DNA of 17,143 nucleotides from an uncultured Ruminococcus sp. (GCA_934476515.1 CAKSNZ010000038.1:1-17143); one strand, 5' to 3'; numbered from the stretch's first letter, positions 6,462 through 14,295 are shown. The notes: a model not told the origin generated them from the sequence alone. Program-made: numbers and translations.

Positions 6462-6655
6462 TGACCGATAGCAGCCTTAATCTTTGCAATTAGTTCATCA
6501 GCATCTGTACCGTGAACATAACAAGCCTCTTCAATGCTTTCGCCTCTTGAATGAGGACAACCTAGGCAGTGCATACCGATTTCCATAAAGAATTCAGCTG
6601 TTTCAGGATAGCTGTCCAGTACATCGCCAATAATAGAATTTTTATCAATAGTCAT
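6458..6655 (-). CDS. DUF1858 domain protein (putative redox disulfide protein)
   Basis: This is a 65-residue single-domain protein. The motif MHCLGCPHSRGESIEEAC (28-45), with a CxxC pair at Cys30 and Cys33 and a further Cys45, matches the DUF1858 family (the hybrid-cluster-protein-associated disulfide domain). The N-terminal part (SIIGDVLDSYPETAEFFMEIG) is the usual helical lead-in. Family members are thought to be small redox or metal-binding proteins; the partner is unknown. A GGAGG site lies 9 bases before the ATG at 6655. It is first in the operon with trmK and nif3, with a promoter just upstream. Confidence 0.88.
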   Translation of the reverse strand: MTIDKNSIIGDVLDSYPETAEFFMEIGMHCLGCPHSRGESIEEACYVHGTDADELIAKIKAAIGQ

Positions 6656-6682
6656 AATTAATTACCTCCAAAATTTTTCTAC

Positions 6683-6711
6683 ATTATAACACATATTTTT
6701 TTATAATAAAA
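6683..6711 (-). promoter_or_regulatory. Extended -10 promoter for DUF1858-trmK-nif3
   Basis: On the minus strand TGT is followed directly by TATAAT (6691-6683), a perfect -10 with the TGn extension. The -35 at 17 bp is TTTTAT (6711-6706), which is weak, as is common for extended -10 promoters. The -10 ends 27 bases before the ATG at 6655. Confidence 0.65.
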
Positions 6712-6775
6712 GTCTTTTCTATTATGTATATTCTTATTTTCCTTACTTTTATTATAACCAAAAGTAAAAGAAAAA

Positions 6776-6800
6776 CACCCTAACCGTAACGGCTAGGGTG
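6776..6800 (-). terminator. Terminator of the sigma factor and zinc-ribbon operon
   Basis: On the minus strand CACCCTAGCC and GGTTAGGGTG pair with one G-U, a 5-base loop, and then TTTTTCTTTTACTTTT. It lies 35 bases after the zinc-ribbon stop and separates that unit from the DUF1858 operon downstream. Confidence 0.85.
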
Positions 6801-6835
6801 CTTATATATAACTATCCTTTTTCTTTTTAAGTTAA

Positions 6836-7120
6836 TTATGCAAGACCTTGTTCTTTTCTTTTAGCAAAACATTCGCTACAGTAGTAGTCCTTGCCTTCCA
6901 TTGGCTTAAATGGAATAACTGCTTCGCCACCACAACTTGCACATACAGTTTTGTGCATTTCTCTTGATGGCTTTACAGCTTGTTTTCTTGCTTGTCGACA
7001 AGCTTTGCAACGCTGAGGTTCATTTACAAAACCTTTCTCAGCATAAAATTCTTGCTCACCGGCAGAAAAAACAAATTCATTGCCACAATCTTTACAAATA
7101 AGTGTCTTATCTTCGTACAT
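6836..7120 (-). CDS. Double zinc-ribbon protein (zinc-ribbon plus CxxC-x17-CxxC)
   Basis: This 94-residue cytoplasmic protein contains two CxxC-pair modules. The first uses Cys9/Cys12 and Cys38/Cys41 (ICKDCG and RCKACR), with the QEFYAEKGF segment typical of the probable zinc-ribbon family near 23-31. The second uses Cys60/Cys63 and Cys81/Cys84 with exactly 17 residues between pairs, fitting the CxxC-x17-CxxC family. A basic linker (42-57) joins them, which might bind nucleic acid. No catalytic residues are seen. A GAGAGG site precedes the ATG. It lies 39 bases downstream of the sigma factor and shares its terminator, so the two are probably co-transcribed. The biochemical role is unknown. 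Confidence 0.88.
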   Translation of the reverse strand: MYEDKTLICKDCGNEFVFSAGEQEFYAEKGFVNEPQRCKACRQARKQAVKPSREMHKTVCASCGGEAVIPFKPMEGKDYYCSECFAKRKEQGLA

Positions 7121-7159
7121 AGGTTTTACCTCTCTTGTTCTTTCACATAAGTGAATTTT

Positions 7160-7711
7160 TTAGAGTAACTTCTTTTTCGCTCTTGAAAGGGCATTGTCAA
7201 CAGACTTTTTGTCAATACCTAGTTTTTCTGAAATTTCCATATAGGAGTACCCATTTATATAGTAGGTAAGTACCTTGTACTCTTTTTGGGAAAGAACATC
7301 TCTAGCTTTTTCTAGTAGCAATGCAAATCGTTCTTCGTTTAAGACTTGGTTTTCAGGATTTGCAGTGTGGTCAGTAACATCAAGTTGTTCATCAAAAGGA
7401 ACTGTACTTGACATTGGAATAGCCTTGTCCCTTTGGGACTTCTTTACAATGGTTCTAAAACGATTTTTCACACAAAGCAAAGCGTAATTCTTGAAACTAA
7501 TAGAATGAGTAGGCTCAAAGCTCTTTACTGCTGATAAAAGTGCCAGCAATCCCTCTTGAACAAAATCATTAGTGTCATAACCCTCTACTTTGTATTGGTT
7601 ACTCAGTTTATGAATTAAACCAAGATAACGGAAAGAAAGTTTTTCAAAAGCAAGGTTGTCGCCATTTTTTGCATTTTGAATTAGGGTATTTTCGTTTTGG
7701 CTACACATCAT
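7160..7711 (-). CDS. SigH-like RNA polymerase sigma-70 family factor
   Basis: The gene encodes an alternative sigma factor. With the start at 7711 it has 183 residues: region 2 at about 10-95, with DFVQEGLLALLSAVKSFE (49-66) and the aromatic/basic FKNYALLCVKNRF stretch that would contact the -10 DNA, and a region 4 helix-turn-helix at 139-183 ending KKSVDNALSRAKKKLL. The ending closely resembles Bacillus SigH (HKKSIDNALQRVKRK), though this protein stops slightly sooner. A longer frame could begin at TTG 7774, but that TTG is the -35 of a near-consensus promoter. The ATG at 7711 has GAGG at 7-base spacing. A second ATG at 7708 is possible. Whether it is the true sporulation SigH or a paralogue cannot be decided from this window. 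Confidence 0.88.
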   Translation of the reverse strand: MMCSQNENTLIQNAKNGDNLAFEKLSFRYLGLIHKLSNQYKVEGYDTNDFVQEGLLALLSAVKSFEPTHSISFKNYALLCVKNRFRTIVKKSQRDKAIPMSSTVPFDEQLDVTDHTANPENQVLNEERFALLLEKARDVLSQKEYKVLTYYINGYSYMEISEKLGIDKKSVDNALSRAKKKLL

Positions 7712-7745
7712 TAAAAAACCTCGCCGTAATCTGTGTTTAAGTCTT

Positions 7746-7774
7746 ATTCTACCCTTAATATGTTGATTTGTCAA
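7746..7774 (-). promoter_or_regulatory. Near-consensus sigma-A promoter of the sigma factor gene
   Basis: On the minus strand TTGACA (7774-7769), a 17-base spacer and TAGAAT (7751-7746) form an almost perfect housekeeping promoter. The predicted transcript starts near 7739, which gives a leader of about 28 bases to the ATG at 7711. This rules out any start upstream of 7739. Confidence 0.85.
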
Positions 7775-7962
7775 TGATATTTTAATATATTTCTATAAAA
7801 TTTTTTCTAATATTTTTTATTATTATGCAGAATTCATAAAAATATTTAGTATTTTGTCACTTAATGTCTTTTTATTCCCTTTAATATATGATATTATTAA
7901 GTATATAATGAAAAGTGTTGTTCTTCTTATTAATATATAGTAAATATTGGAAGTGATATATA

Positions 7963-9492
7963 ATGGTAGTAAGTTGCCTTAGCTTGGGTACAATAGGAAT
8001 GGAAAGTTTCTTAGTAACAATAGAAGCCGATATTTCACAGGGTTTCCCAGCTTTTGAAATGGTAGGGCTGCCTGATACGGCAGTAAAGGAAAGTCGAGAT
8101 AGAGTTAGAAGTGCAATTCATAACTGTGGTTTTGTCTTTCCGGACCAAAGAATAACAGTAAATCTTGCTCCGGCAGATATAAAGAAGGAAGGTCCACTTT
8201 ATGATTTGCCAATAATGATCGCTCTCTTACTTGTTACAAGACAGATAAATGCAGATATAAAAAGCTCTGCTTTTATCGGTGAGCTTTCTCTTTCCGGTAA
8301 CATCAGAAGAGTCAATGGGGTTCTTCCTATGGCTATTAAAGCTAAGGAAGAAGGCATAAAGAACCTTTATGTTCCTTATGAAAATGCAAAAGAGGGAGCA
8401 GTTGTACAAGGGATAAATGTTTATCCTGTAAAAAATTTGTATCAGCTTGTAGCTCACCTAAATGGAATGGAAAAAATAAAACCTGTAGAATTTGAAAATG
8501 CAGATGTAGAAGAAAATGAGAATTATCCGGACTTTTCTGATGTATGCGGTCAGTATGAGGCTAAGAGAGCCTTAGAGATTGCAGCAGCCGGTGGTCACAA
8601 TGTTTTGCTTATCGGACCTCCCGGTTCAGGTAAAAGTATGCTTGCAAAGAGAGTACCGGGGATTTTACCTAAGATGACATTTGCCGAAAGAATAGAAACA
8701 TCAAAGGTTCTTTCTATTGCAGGACAATTGCCGGAGGGTGTTTCATTAATTAATACAAGACCTTTCAGAAGTCCACACCATACTGCTTCACCTGTAGCTT
8801 TAACAGGTGGTGGCAATATTCCAAAGCCCGGTGAAATTACCCTAGCTAATAACGGAATACTGTTCCTTGATGAACTTCCTGAGTTTTCAAGAAAAACACT
8901 TGAGGGGCTCAGACAACCTATTGAGGATGGTAAGGTAACAATCTCTAGGGTAAACGGTTCATATACATATCCGGCAAAAATGATGGTACTTGCAGCGATG
9001 AACCCTTGTCCTTGTGGATATTACAACCATCCTACTAAGAAATGCAGGTGTTCACCTCACAGTATTCAAAATTATTTAAATAGAATATCCGGCCCATTAT
9101 TGGACAGAATAGATATACACATAGAAGTTCCACCGGTAGATTACAGTGAACTTTCTGCCAAAGAAAAAGGTGAGTCCTCTGAGAAAATCAGAGAAAGAGT
9201 AAATAAAGCAAGACAAATACAGATTGATAGGTACAAAGGTACAGGCATTACCTGTAACGCTCACCTAACAAGTGAATTACTGAAGAAATATTGTATTACC
9301 GATGAAAATGCTGACAAAATACTGGAAAAAGCCTTTGACAGTCTTGGACTGTCAGCTAGAGCATATGACAGAATATTAAAGGTCAGCAGAACTATTGCCG
9401 ATCTAGACAACAGTGAGGTAATCAAAGGTGAATATGTGGCAGAGGCTTTGCAGTACAGAACACTTGACAGAAAGTATTGGGGTACAGATTGA
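7963..9492 (+). CDS. yifB: YifB/ComM family Mg-chelatase-like AAA+ ATPase
   Basis: The 509 residues match the YifB/ComM family. Characterised Gram-negative ComM is a hexameric helicase promoting branch migration during natural transformation; the role in Clostridia is unproven. An N-terminal Lon-protease-like fold domain (about 1-170) is followed by the AAA+ module: Walker A GPPGSGKS (218-225), Walker B ILFLDE (299-304), and SRKTLEGLRQPIEDG. A zinc-binding-type cluster CPCG (349-352) with CRC (361-363) precedes ISGPLLDRIDIHIEVP. The C-terminal helical domain carries the usual RAYDRILKVSRTIADL segment. The ATG at 7963 has GGAAGTG upstream, a moderate site. It is transcribed divergently from the sigma factor. 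A TATAAT lies at 7904-7909. Confidence 0.95.
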   Translation: MVVSCLSLGTIGMESFLVTIEADISQGFPAFEMVGLPDTAVKESRDRVRSAIHNCGFVFPDQRITVNLAPADIKKEGPLYDLPIMIALLLVTRQINADIKSSAFIGELSLSGNIRRVNGVLPMAIKAKEEGIKNLYVPYENAKEGAVVQGINVYPVKNLYQLVAHLNGMEKIKPVEFENADVEENENYPDFSDVCGQYEAKRALEIAAAGGHNVLLIGPPGSGKSMLAKRVPGILPKMTFAERIETSKVLSIAGQLPEGVSLINTRPFRSPHHTASPVALTGGGNIPKPGEITLANNGILFLDELPEFSRKTLEGLRQPIEDGKVTISRVNGSYTYPAKMMVLAAMNPCPCGYYNHPTKKCRCSPHSIQNYLNRISGPLLDRIDIHIEVPPVDYSELSAKEKGESSEKIRERVNKARQIQIDRYKGTGITCNAHLTSELLKKYCITDENADKILEKAFDSLGLSARAYDRILKVSRTIADLDNSEVIKGEYVAEALQYRTLDRKYWGTD

Positions 9493-9726
9493 TTACAAAA
9501 TTGTAGTAATATTTTTAATTCCTACGAAAACTATGTAAATTAATGTAGTTTAATTCTGTAGGATAATTTTCTAAAAGAAAATAGAACAAATGTTTATTCT
9601 TTAAAAGAAATAATTACAACAAAGTTACAATTTACTACAGGTCTAGTCAGTTTCTTTAAAAATACTTTTTAGAACAAAAATTTTGAGTGCAACTTCAACA
9701 AAAAGTGTTACAATCCCAAATAACGA

Positions 9727-9755
9727 TTGACTTAAAACCCATTTAGGGTTAATAT
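9727..9755 (+). promoter_or_regulatory. Sigma-A promoter of murA
   Basis: TTGACT (9727-9732), a 17-base spacer and TAATAT (9750-9755) form the promoter, with a start predicted near 9762. The spacer and the first -10 base contain the inverted repeat AACCC/GGGTT (9736-9740, 9746-9750), which could be a protein site or chance. The leader is about 129 bases to the TTG start. Confidence 0.7.
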
Positions 9756-9757
9756 AT

Positions 9758-9789
9758 TAATTAGCCGTAAAATATCTTTGGGCTAATTA
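9758..9789 (+). promoter_or_regulatory. 5' hairpin of the murA leader
   Basis: TAATTAGCC (9758-9766) and GGCTAATTA (9781-9789) pair perfectly over 9 bp with a 14-base loop. The hairpin sits at the predicted 5' end of the transcript, where such structures often protect mRNA. No long T run follows, so it is not an obvious terminator, and no known riboswitch is recognised. Confidence 0.5.
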
Positions 9790-9890
9790 TATTTAGATTT
9801 AAGAAAATAAAGTTAAAAACTTGTTATATTTTTTGAACTTTTGATAAATATAAGCATAAACCAAAATTGGAGAAATTGGAGTGTGCAGTT

Positions 9891-11183
9891 TTGAATAAAT
9901 TTGTTGTAAATGGTGGAAAGCCTTTAAATGGCGAGGTAACAATCAGTGGTGCGAAAAATGCTGCTGTAGCCATTATTCCCGGTGTAATCCTTTGTGATGA
10001 ACCTTGCAGAATTGAAAATATTCCTAATATTAGTGATGTAACACTTATCGGTACTATCTTAAAAGAGATGGGTGCTATTGTTAAAAGAGTAAATAAGTCA
10101 ACTTTAGATATTGACCCTAGACATATTAGAACTCACGAAGCAACTACTGACCTTGTAAGAGGTATGAGAGCATCTTACTACCTACTTGGTGCTTTACTTG
10201 GCCGTTATGGTAAAGCAAAGGTACTGCTACCGGGTGGTTGTAACTTTGGTGTTAGACCTATTGACCAACACCTAAAGGGCTTTGAAGCACTTGGTTGTGA
10301 CCATGAAATTCTTGATGGTGCTATTGATATTAAGTGCAGAGAAGGTAAGTTAAAGGGTAACAACATTTATCTTGATGTTGTTTCAGTTGGTACAACTATC
10401 AACCTAATGCTTGCAGCAGTTAAGGCTGAGGGTTTAACAGTTATTGAAAACTGTGCAAAAGAACCTCATGTTGTTGATTTAGCAAACTTCCTTAACTCTA
10501 TGGGTGCTGATGTTCGTGGTGCCGGTACTGATGTTATCAAGATTCGTGGTGTTGAATACCTACACGGTGTTACTTATTCAATTATCCCTGACCAGATTGA
10601 AGCAGGAACATATATGGCAGCAGCTGCTGCTACAAGAGGCAGAGTAACTGTTAAGAATATTACTCCTAAGCACCTTGACTCTATTACTGCTAAGTTAAGA
10701 GAAATCGGTTGTGATATTGAAGAATTTGATGAAGCAGTTACTGTTGATGCAAGAGGTAAGAACCTTACTCGTTGTAACATCAAGACTATGCCTCATCCGG
10801 GTTTTCCAACTGACTGTCAACCACAGTTTGTTGCAATGTTAACATCTTGTAACGGTACAAGTATCATTAACGAAAATGTATGGGATAACCGTTATCAGTA
10901 TATCAGTGAACTTCAGAGAATGGATGCTAAGATTTCTGTTGAGGGCAGACTTGCAATTATTGAGGGTGGTACACCACTAAAACCTGCTCAGGTTAAGGCT
11001 ACTGACCTTCGTGCCGGTGCTGCTATGATTATTGCTGCTCTTACAGCAGACGGTACAACTGTTATCAGCAACATTCACTTTATCGAAAGAGGTTATGAAG
11101 AAGTTGTTGAAAAGTTCCAGCAACTTGGTGCTGATATTAAGAAAGTTTATGACCCTGAGGGTGAACTTGCAGAGTCAGTTTAA
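9891..11183 (+). CDS. murA: UDP-N-acetylglucosamine 1-carboxyvinyltransferase
   Basis: This cytoplasmic enzyme transfers enolpyruvate from PEP to UDP-GlcNAc, the first committed step of peptidoglycan synthesis. From TTG 9891 it has 430 residues, the normal length, and begins MNKFVVNGGKPLNGEVTISG like its homologues. Earlier in-frame TTG codons at 9867 and 9876 would add a few non-homologous residues. GGAG at 9878-9881, 9 bases away, favours 9891. The mobile active-site loop GGCNFGVRPIDQH carries Cys117, the residue alkylated by fosfomycin, so the protein should be of the sensitive type. AGTYMAAAAAT and the FPTDCQPQFVAM segment are also typical. It has its own promoter and is followed by a terminator. 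Firmicutes often carry two murA paralogues; which one this is cannot be told here. Confidence 0.96.
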   Translation: MNKFVVNGGKPLNGEVTISGAKNAAVAIIPGVILCDEPCRIENIPNISDVTLIGTILKEMGAIVKRVNKSTLDIDPRHIRTHEATTDLVRGMRASYYLLGALLGRYGKAKVLLPGGCNFGVRPIDQHLKGFEALGCDHEILDGAIDIKCREGKLKGNNIYLDVVSVGTTINLMLAAVKAEGLTVIENCAKEPHVVDLANFLNSMGADVRGAGTDVIKIRGVEYLHGVTYSIIPDQIEAGTYMAAAAATRGRVTVKNITPKHLDSITAKLREIGCDIEEFDEAVTVDARGKNLTRCNIKTMPHPGFPTDCQPQFVAMLTSCNGTSIINENVWDNRYQYISELQRMDAKISVEGRLAIIEGGTPLKPAQVKATDLRAGAAMIIAALTADGTTVISNIHFIERGYEEVVEKFQQLGADIKKVYDPEGELAESV

Positions 11184-11194
11184 TTAAAATTTTC

Positions 11195-11215
11195 AGGGGT
11201 ACTTTTTGTACCCCT
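11195..11215 (+). terminator. murA terminator
   Basis: AGGGGTAC and GTACCCCT pair perfectly over 8 bp with a TTTTT loop and are followed by TTATTTTTGTTT. walJ begins 40 bases later with no separate promoter visible between, so some read-through into walJ is likely. Confidence 0.8.
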
Positions 11216-11255
11216 TATTTTTGTTTATAGAAGTTTTTAGAAGGAATGAAGTATT

Positions 11256-12044
11256 GTGGCAAAGATTATACCATTGTTTAGTGGAAGTAAAGGAAATAGT
11301 TATTACATAGGTTCAGGTGCAGGTGGTGTACTTGTTGATGCCGGTAGAAGTTGTAAGCAGATTGAGAATGCACTTGCTGATAACAATATTGATATTAAGA
11401 AAATCAAAGGTGTTTTTATTACCCATGAACACAAGGACCATTGTTCAGGTCTAAGAGTACTTGTAAAAAAGAATAATATACCGGTATATGCTACCGAAGG
11501 TACTATGAATGGACTTATTAACGGTAAGTGCCTAGAAGCTAATGCAGTAACTAATGTTATCAACGGTCAAGTTGAACTTGATGATATGATGATAGAATCT
11601 TTCCCTACAATGCATGATGCAAATGAACCTTGTTGCTACAAGATTACTACTTCCGATGACAGAAAGGCTATGATTGCAACTGACCTTGGTGTTATGACTG
11701 ATGTTATCAGAGATGCCTTTTACGGTGTTGATGCTTTGGTACTTGAAAGCAACCATGATGTTAATATGCTTAAGAATGGTATTTATCCTTACTATCTAAA
11801 GGAAAGAATTTTGTCTAAATATGGACATTTATCTAACGAAAGTTGTGCAAGTGAACTTCCTGAAATTATTAAGAATGGCACGATGAGAGTTGTGCTGGGA
11901 CACCTTAGTCAAGAAAATAATATGCCATCTTTAGCAATAAAGGAAAGTGTGGACTATCTTTCTTCTATGGGATACAAGAGAGATTATGACTACACACTTG
12001 ATGTTGCACCGGTAGATAATAACGGAAAGGTAATACTCTTCTAA
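11256..12044 (+). CDS. walJ: Metallo-beta-lactamase fold hydrolase WalJ/YycJ
   Basis: This 262-residue MBL-fold protein starts LFSGSKGNSYYI, the usual WalJ beginning. Metal-ligand candidates are H57-x-H59-x-D61-H62 in THEHKDH, His120, Asp143 and His216, with ESNHD at 164-168. In many Firmicutes walJ lies at the end of the WalRK two-component operon and affects cell wall and division or DNA-end processing; the substrate is uncertain. The start is a GTG at 11256 with AAGGA 10 bases upstream. The stop overlaps the rlmH ATG by one base (TAATG), so translation is probably coupled. walR and walK are not in this window, only the walJ-rlmH end of that neighbourhood. Confidence 0.92.
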   Translation: MAKIIPLFSGSKGNSYYIGSGAGGVLVDAGRSCKQIENALADNNIDIKKIKGVFITHEHKDHCSGLRVLVKKNNIPVYATEGTMNGLINGKCLEANAVTNVINGQVELDDMMIESFPTMHDANEPCCYKITTSDDRKAMIATDLGVMTDVIRDAFYGVDALVLESNHDVNMLKNGIYPYYLKERILSKYGHLSNESCASELPEIIKNGTMRVVLGHLSQENNMPSLAIKESVDYLSSMGYKRDYDYTLDVAPVDNNGKVILF

Positions 12045-12526
12045 TGCTAACAGTAAATATAATTTGTATCGGAAAATTAAAGGAAAAATATTGGGTTGAT
12101 GCAATAAAGGAATATAGCAAAAGGCTAGGTGCATTTTGCAAATTCTCAATTATTGAACTTAGTGAATGTAAAACTAACCAAGACCCTAACGAAAAGCAAA
12201 TTGCCCATATTCTTGAAGAAGAAGGAAAGTCAATACTTGCTAAGATTAAACCGACTGACTACACAGTAGCTATGTGTATTGAGGGTAAAATAATTTCTTC
12301 CGAGGATTTATCAAAGCTAATTGACAATGTACAGATTGACGGTAAAAGCACAATGAACTTTGTAATCGGTGGTAGTTGGGGACTTTCCGATGAAGTGAAG
12401 AAAGTTGCTAATTACAAAATGTCAATGGGCAAAATGACTTTCCCACATCAAATGGCAAGGGTAATGCTAACTGAACAAATCTACAGAGGTTTTCAGATTA
12501 GCAGTAACGGAAAGTATCATAAATAA
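12044..12526 (+). CDS. rlmH: 23S rRNA (pseudouridine(1915)-N(3))-methyltransferase
   Basis: This SPOUT-class enzyme methylates N3 of pseudouridine 1915 in helix 69 of 23S rRNA, at the subunit interface, using S-adenosylmethionine. The 160 residues match the family length. The trefoil-knot SAM site shows as FVIGGSWGLSDEV (106-118), followed by MTFPHQMARVMLTEQIYRGF (131-150). The universal C-terminal YHK (158-160) completes the rRNA-contacting tail. The N-terminal ICIGKLKEKYW is also typical. It overlaps walJ by one base and lies 35 bases before rqcH, so it sits in the middle of a three-gene cluster. Confidence 0.97.
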   Translation: MLTVNIICIGKLKEKYWVDAIKEYSKRLGAFCKFSIIELSECKTNQDPNEKQIAHILEEEGKSILAKIKPTDYTVAMCIEGKIISSEDLSKLIDNVQIDGKSTMNFVIGGSWGLSDEVKKVANYKMSMGKMTFPHQMARVMLTEQIYRGFQISSNGKYHK

Positions 12527-12561
12527 TAAGAATTTTTAGAATATAGAAAGCAGGTGAAGTT

Positions 12562-14295
12562 ATGGCTTTTGATGGTGTAATGATGCACTATGTAAAGGAA
12601 GAAATAAAGAGTGTTGCTCTAGACTCCAGGGTAAGTCAAATTCATCAACCTAACAGAGATGAACTTGTAATTGCACTTAGAACAAAAAACGGAAACAAAA
12701 AGTTACTTGTATCTTCAAGGGCAAATTCACCACGAATTTGCTTTACAGAACATTCTATTGAAAATCCTGCAACACCACCAATGCTTTGTATGCTATTACG
12801 AAAAAGATTAGGTGGTGCAAAGTTAGTTGATGTTAGACAAATTGAACTTGAAAGAATAATGTTCCTTGACTTTATTGCAACTAACGAACTAGGGGACAAG
12901 GTTAAACTAACACTTTGTGTTGAAATAATGGGTAAGTACAGCAACATTATACTTATTGATGAAAATGATAATATTGTTGATGCACTAAAGCGTGTTGACT
13001 TTACAATGAGTACCCAAAGATTAGTTTTACCAAATATTAAATACGAACTGCCACCAAAGCAAGATAAGCTATGTATCCTTGAGTGTAGTGGCAGAGATAT
13101 TGTAGAAAAGGCTATTAACACACCGTCAGAAATGAGATTATCAAAAGCATTACTTTCTGCAATGCAAGGTGTGTCACCAATTATTACAAGAGAACTTGAG
13201 TATATGGTTGGTGTGGATAGCAACAGAGAGCTAACTGTTATTGATAAGCTAAAGCTAATTGAAAAGGTAGATAAGCTAAAGGAATATATTGTTTCAGGGG
13301 AAAAGTCACCAACAATGATGATTAAGCCTGAGGGCAAACCATTTGATATTTCATTTATGGATATTATGCAGTATGGTGAAATGGCAAGTAAAAAGAGATT
13401 TCTTGATTTTTCTACATTGCTTGATTCTTTCTATTATGAAAGAGACAAGGCTGAACGAATGAAAGTTAAAGGTCAAGACTTGCTAAGACTTTGTTCAAAT
13501 ATTCAGGATAAGCTTTGCAGAAAAATTGCAGTACAAGAAAAGGAACTAAAGGATAGCTTAAACAGAGATAAACTTCGCAAAAAGGGCGACCTACTACAAG
13601 CCAATATGTACAAAATGGTTAGAGGTCAAAGTTTCATTGATGTTGAGGATTATTACGACAACAACAAGATTGTAAGAATTAAGCTAAGTCCAACTCTTAA
13701 TCCTAGTCAAAATGTTCAGAAGTATTATAAAGATTATCGCAGAGCAAAAACTAGGGAAGAAATGCTAACTGTTCAAATTGCCAAAGCTAAAGCTGAACTT
13801 CAGTATATTTCAGCAGTACAGGAAAGTTTAGGCAGAGCAGAAAGTGAAAGAGAACTAACTGAGATTAGACAAGAACTTGTTGATGAGGGTTACTTAAAGA
13901 ACAGAAATCCTAAAGGCAGAAACAAAGCATTAAAACTTTTACCACCTAAGGAATACACTTCATCAGATGGTTTTACAATTTATGTTGGCAGAAACAATAA
14001 GCAAAACGATAAATTAACCTTAAAGACTGCAAGAAACTACGATATGTGGTTACATACTAAGGATATTCCCGGTAGCCATGTAATTATTGTTAGTGACAAC
14101 AGAGAAATAACAGATACTGCAATACTTGAGGCAGCATCCCTAGCAGCATATAATAGTAAAGCTAAGGAAAGTGACAATGTTCCTGTTGACTATACTATTG
14201 TAAAAAATGTCAGCAAACCAAGTGGTGCAAAGCCCGGTATGGTTATTTATGTGAACAACAAGACTGTTTATGTCACACCAAAGGAAAGTATATAA
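12562..14295 (+). CDS. rqcH: Ribosome quality control protein RqcH (NFACT family)
   Basis: RqcH binds split 50S subunits carrying peptidyl-tRNA and recruits tRNA-Ala to add C-terminal alanine tails for degradation; older annotations call it fibronectin-binding protein. The 577 residues show NFACT-N (about 1-165, MLLRKRLGGAKL near 78-88), a helix-hairpin-helix part (GVSPIITREL, about 208-217), a long coiled coil (about 285-440, including LNPSQNVQKYYKDYRRAKTR) and the C-terminal NFACT-R domain with YDMWLHTKDIPGSHVII (493-509). The position matching the tRNA-handling Asp97/Arg98 pair of Bacillus is Glu97/Arg98 here. The ATG follows AGGTGA. A terminator follows the gene. Clustering with rlmH fits a ribosome-care role. 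Confidence 0.95.
   Translation: MAFDGVMMHYVKEEIKSVALDSRVSQIHQPNRDELVIALRTKNGNKKLLVSSRANSPRICFTEHSIENPATPPMLCMLLRKRLGGAKLVDVRQIELERIMFLDFIATNELGDKVKLTLCVEIMGKYSNIILIDENDNIVDALKRVDFTMSTQRLVLPNIKYELPPKQDKLCILECSGRDIVEKAINTPSEMRLSKALLSAMQGVSPIITRELEYMVGVDSNRELTVIDKLKLIEKVDKLKEYIVSGEKSPTMMIKPEGKPFDISFMDIMQYGEMASKKRFLDFSTLLDSFYYERDKAERMKVKGQDLLRLCSNIQDKLCRKIAVQEKELKDSLNRDKLRKKGDLLQANMYKMVRGQSFIDVEDYYDNNKIVRIKLSPTLNPSQNVQKYYKDYRRAKTREEMLTVQIAKAKAELQYISAVQESLGRAESERELTEIRQELVDEGYLKNRNPKGRNKALKLLPPKEYTSSDGFTIYVGRNNKQNDKLTLKTARNYDMWLHTKDIPGSHVIIVSDNREITDTAILEAASLAAYNSKAKESDNVPVDYTIVKNVSKPSGAKPGMVIYVNNKTVYVTPKESI

Larger units (their letters stand above)
9493..9866 (+). other. Structured 374-base gap between yifB and murA
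   Basis: No coding frame is supported, and the gap really extends to 9890 given the murA start. Visible hairpins are TACAA/TTGTA just after the yifB stop, followed by ATTTTT (a weak terminator); a two-step stem with CCTAC/GTAGG (9521-9525, 9558-9562) enclosing AAACTA/TAGTTT; and ATTTTCT/AGAAAAT (9566-9572, 9576-9582). Positions 9583-9726 show nothing recognisable. The murA promoter and leader hairpin occupy the right end. Confidence 0.6.

Noticed and set aside
9583..9726. Riboswitch or T-box upstream of murA
   Set aside because: No T-box core, specifier loop or known aptamer sequence is recognisable, and the segment lies upstream of the predicted transcription start.
12645..13337. 230-codon open frame antisense to rqcH
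   Set aside because: It is a mirror of a strongly conserved coding sequence, is Ser/Leu/Ile-rich as reverse-complement shadows are, and shows no domain.
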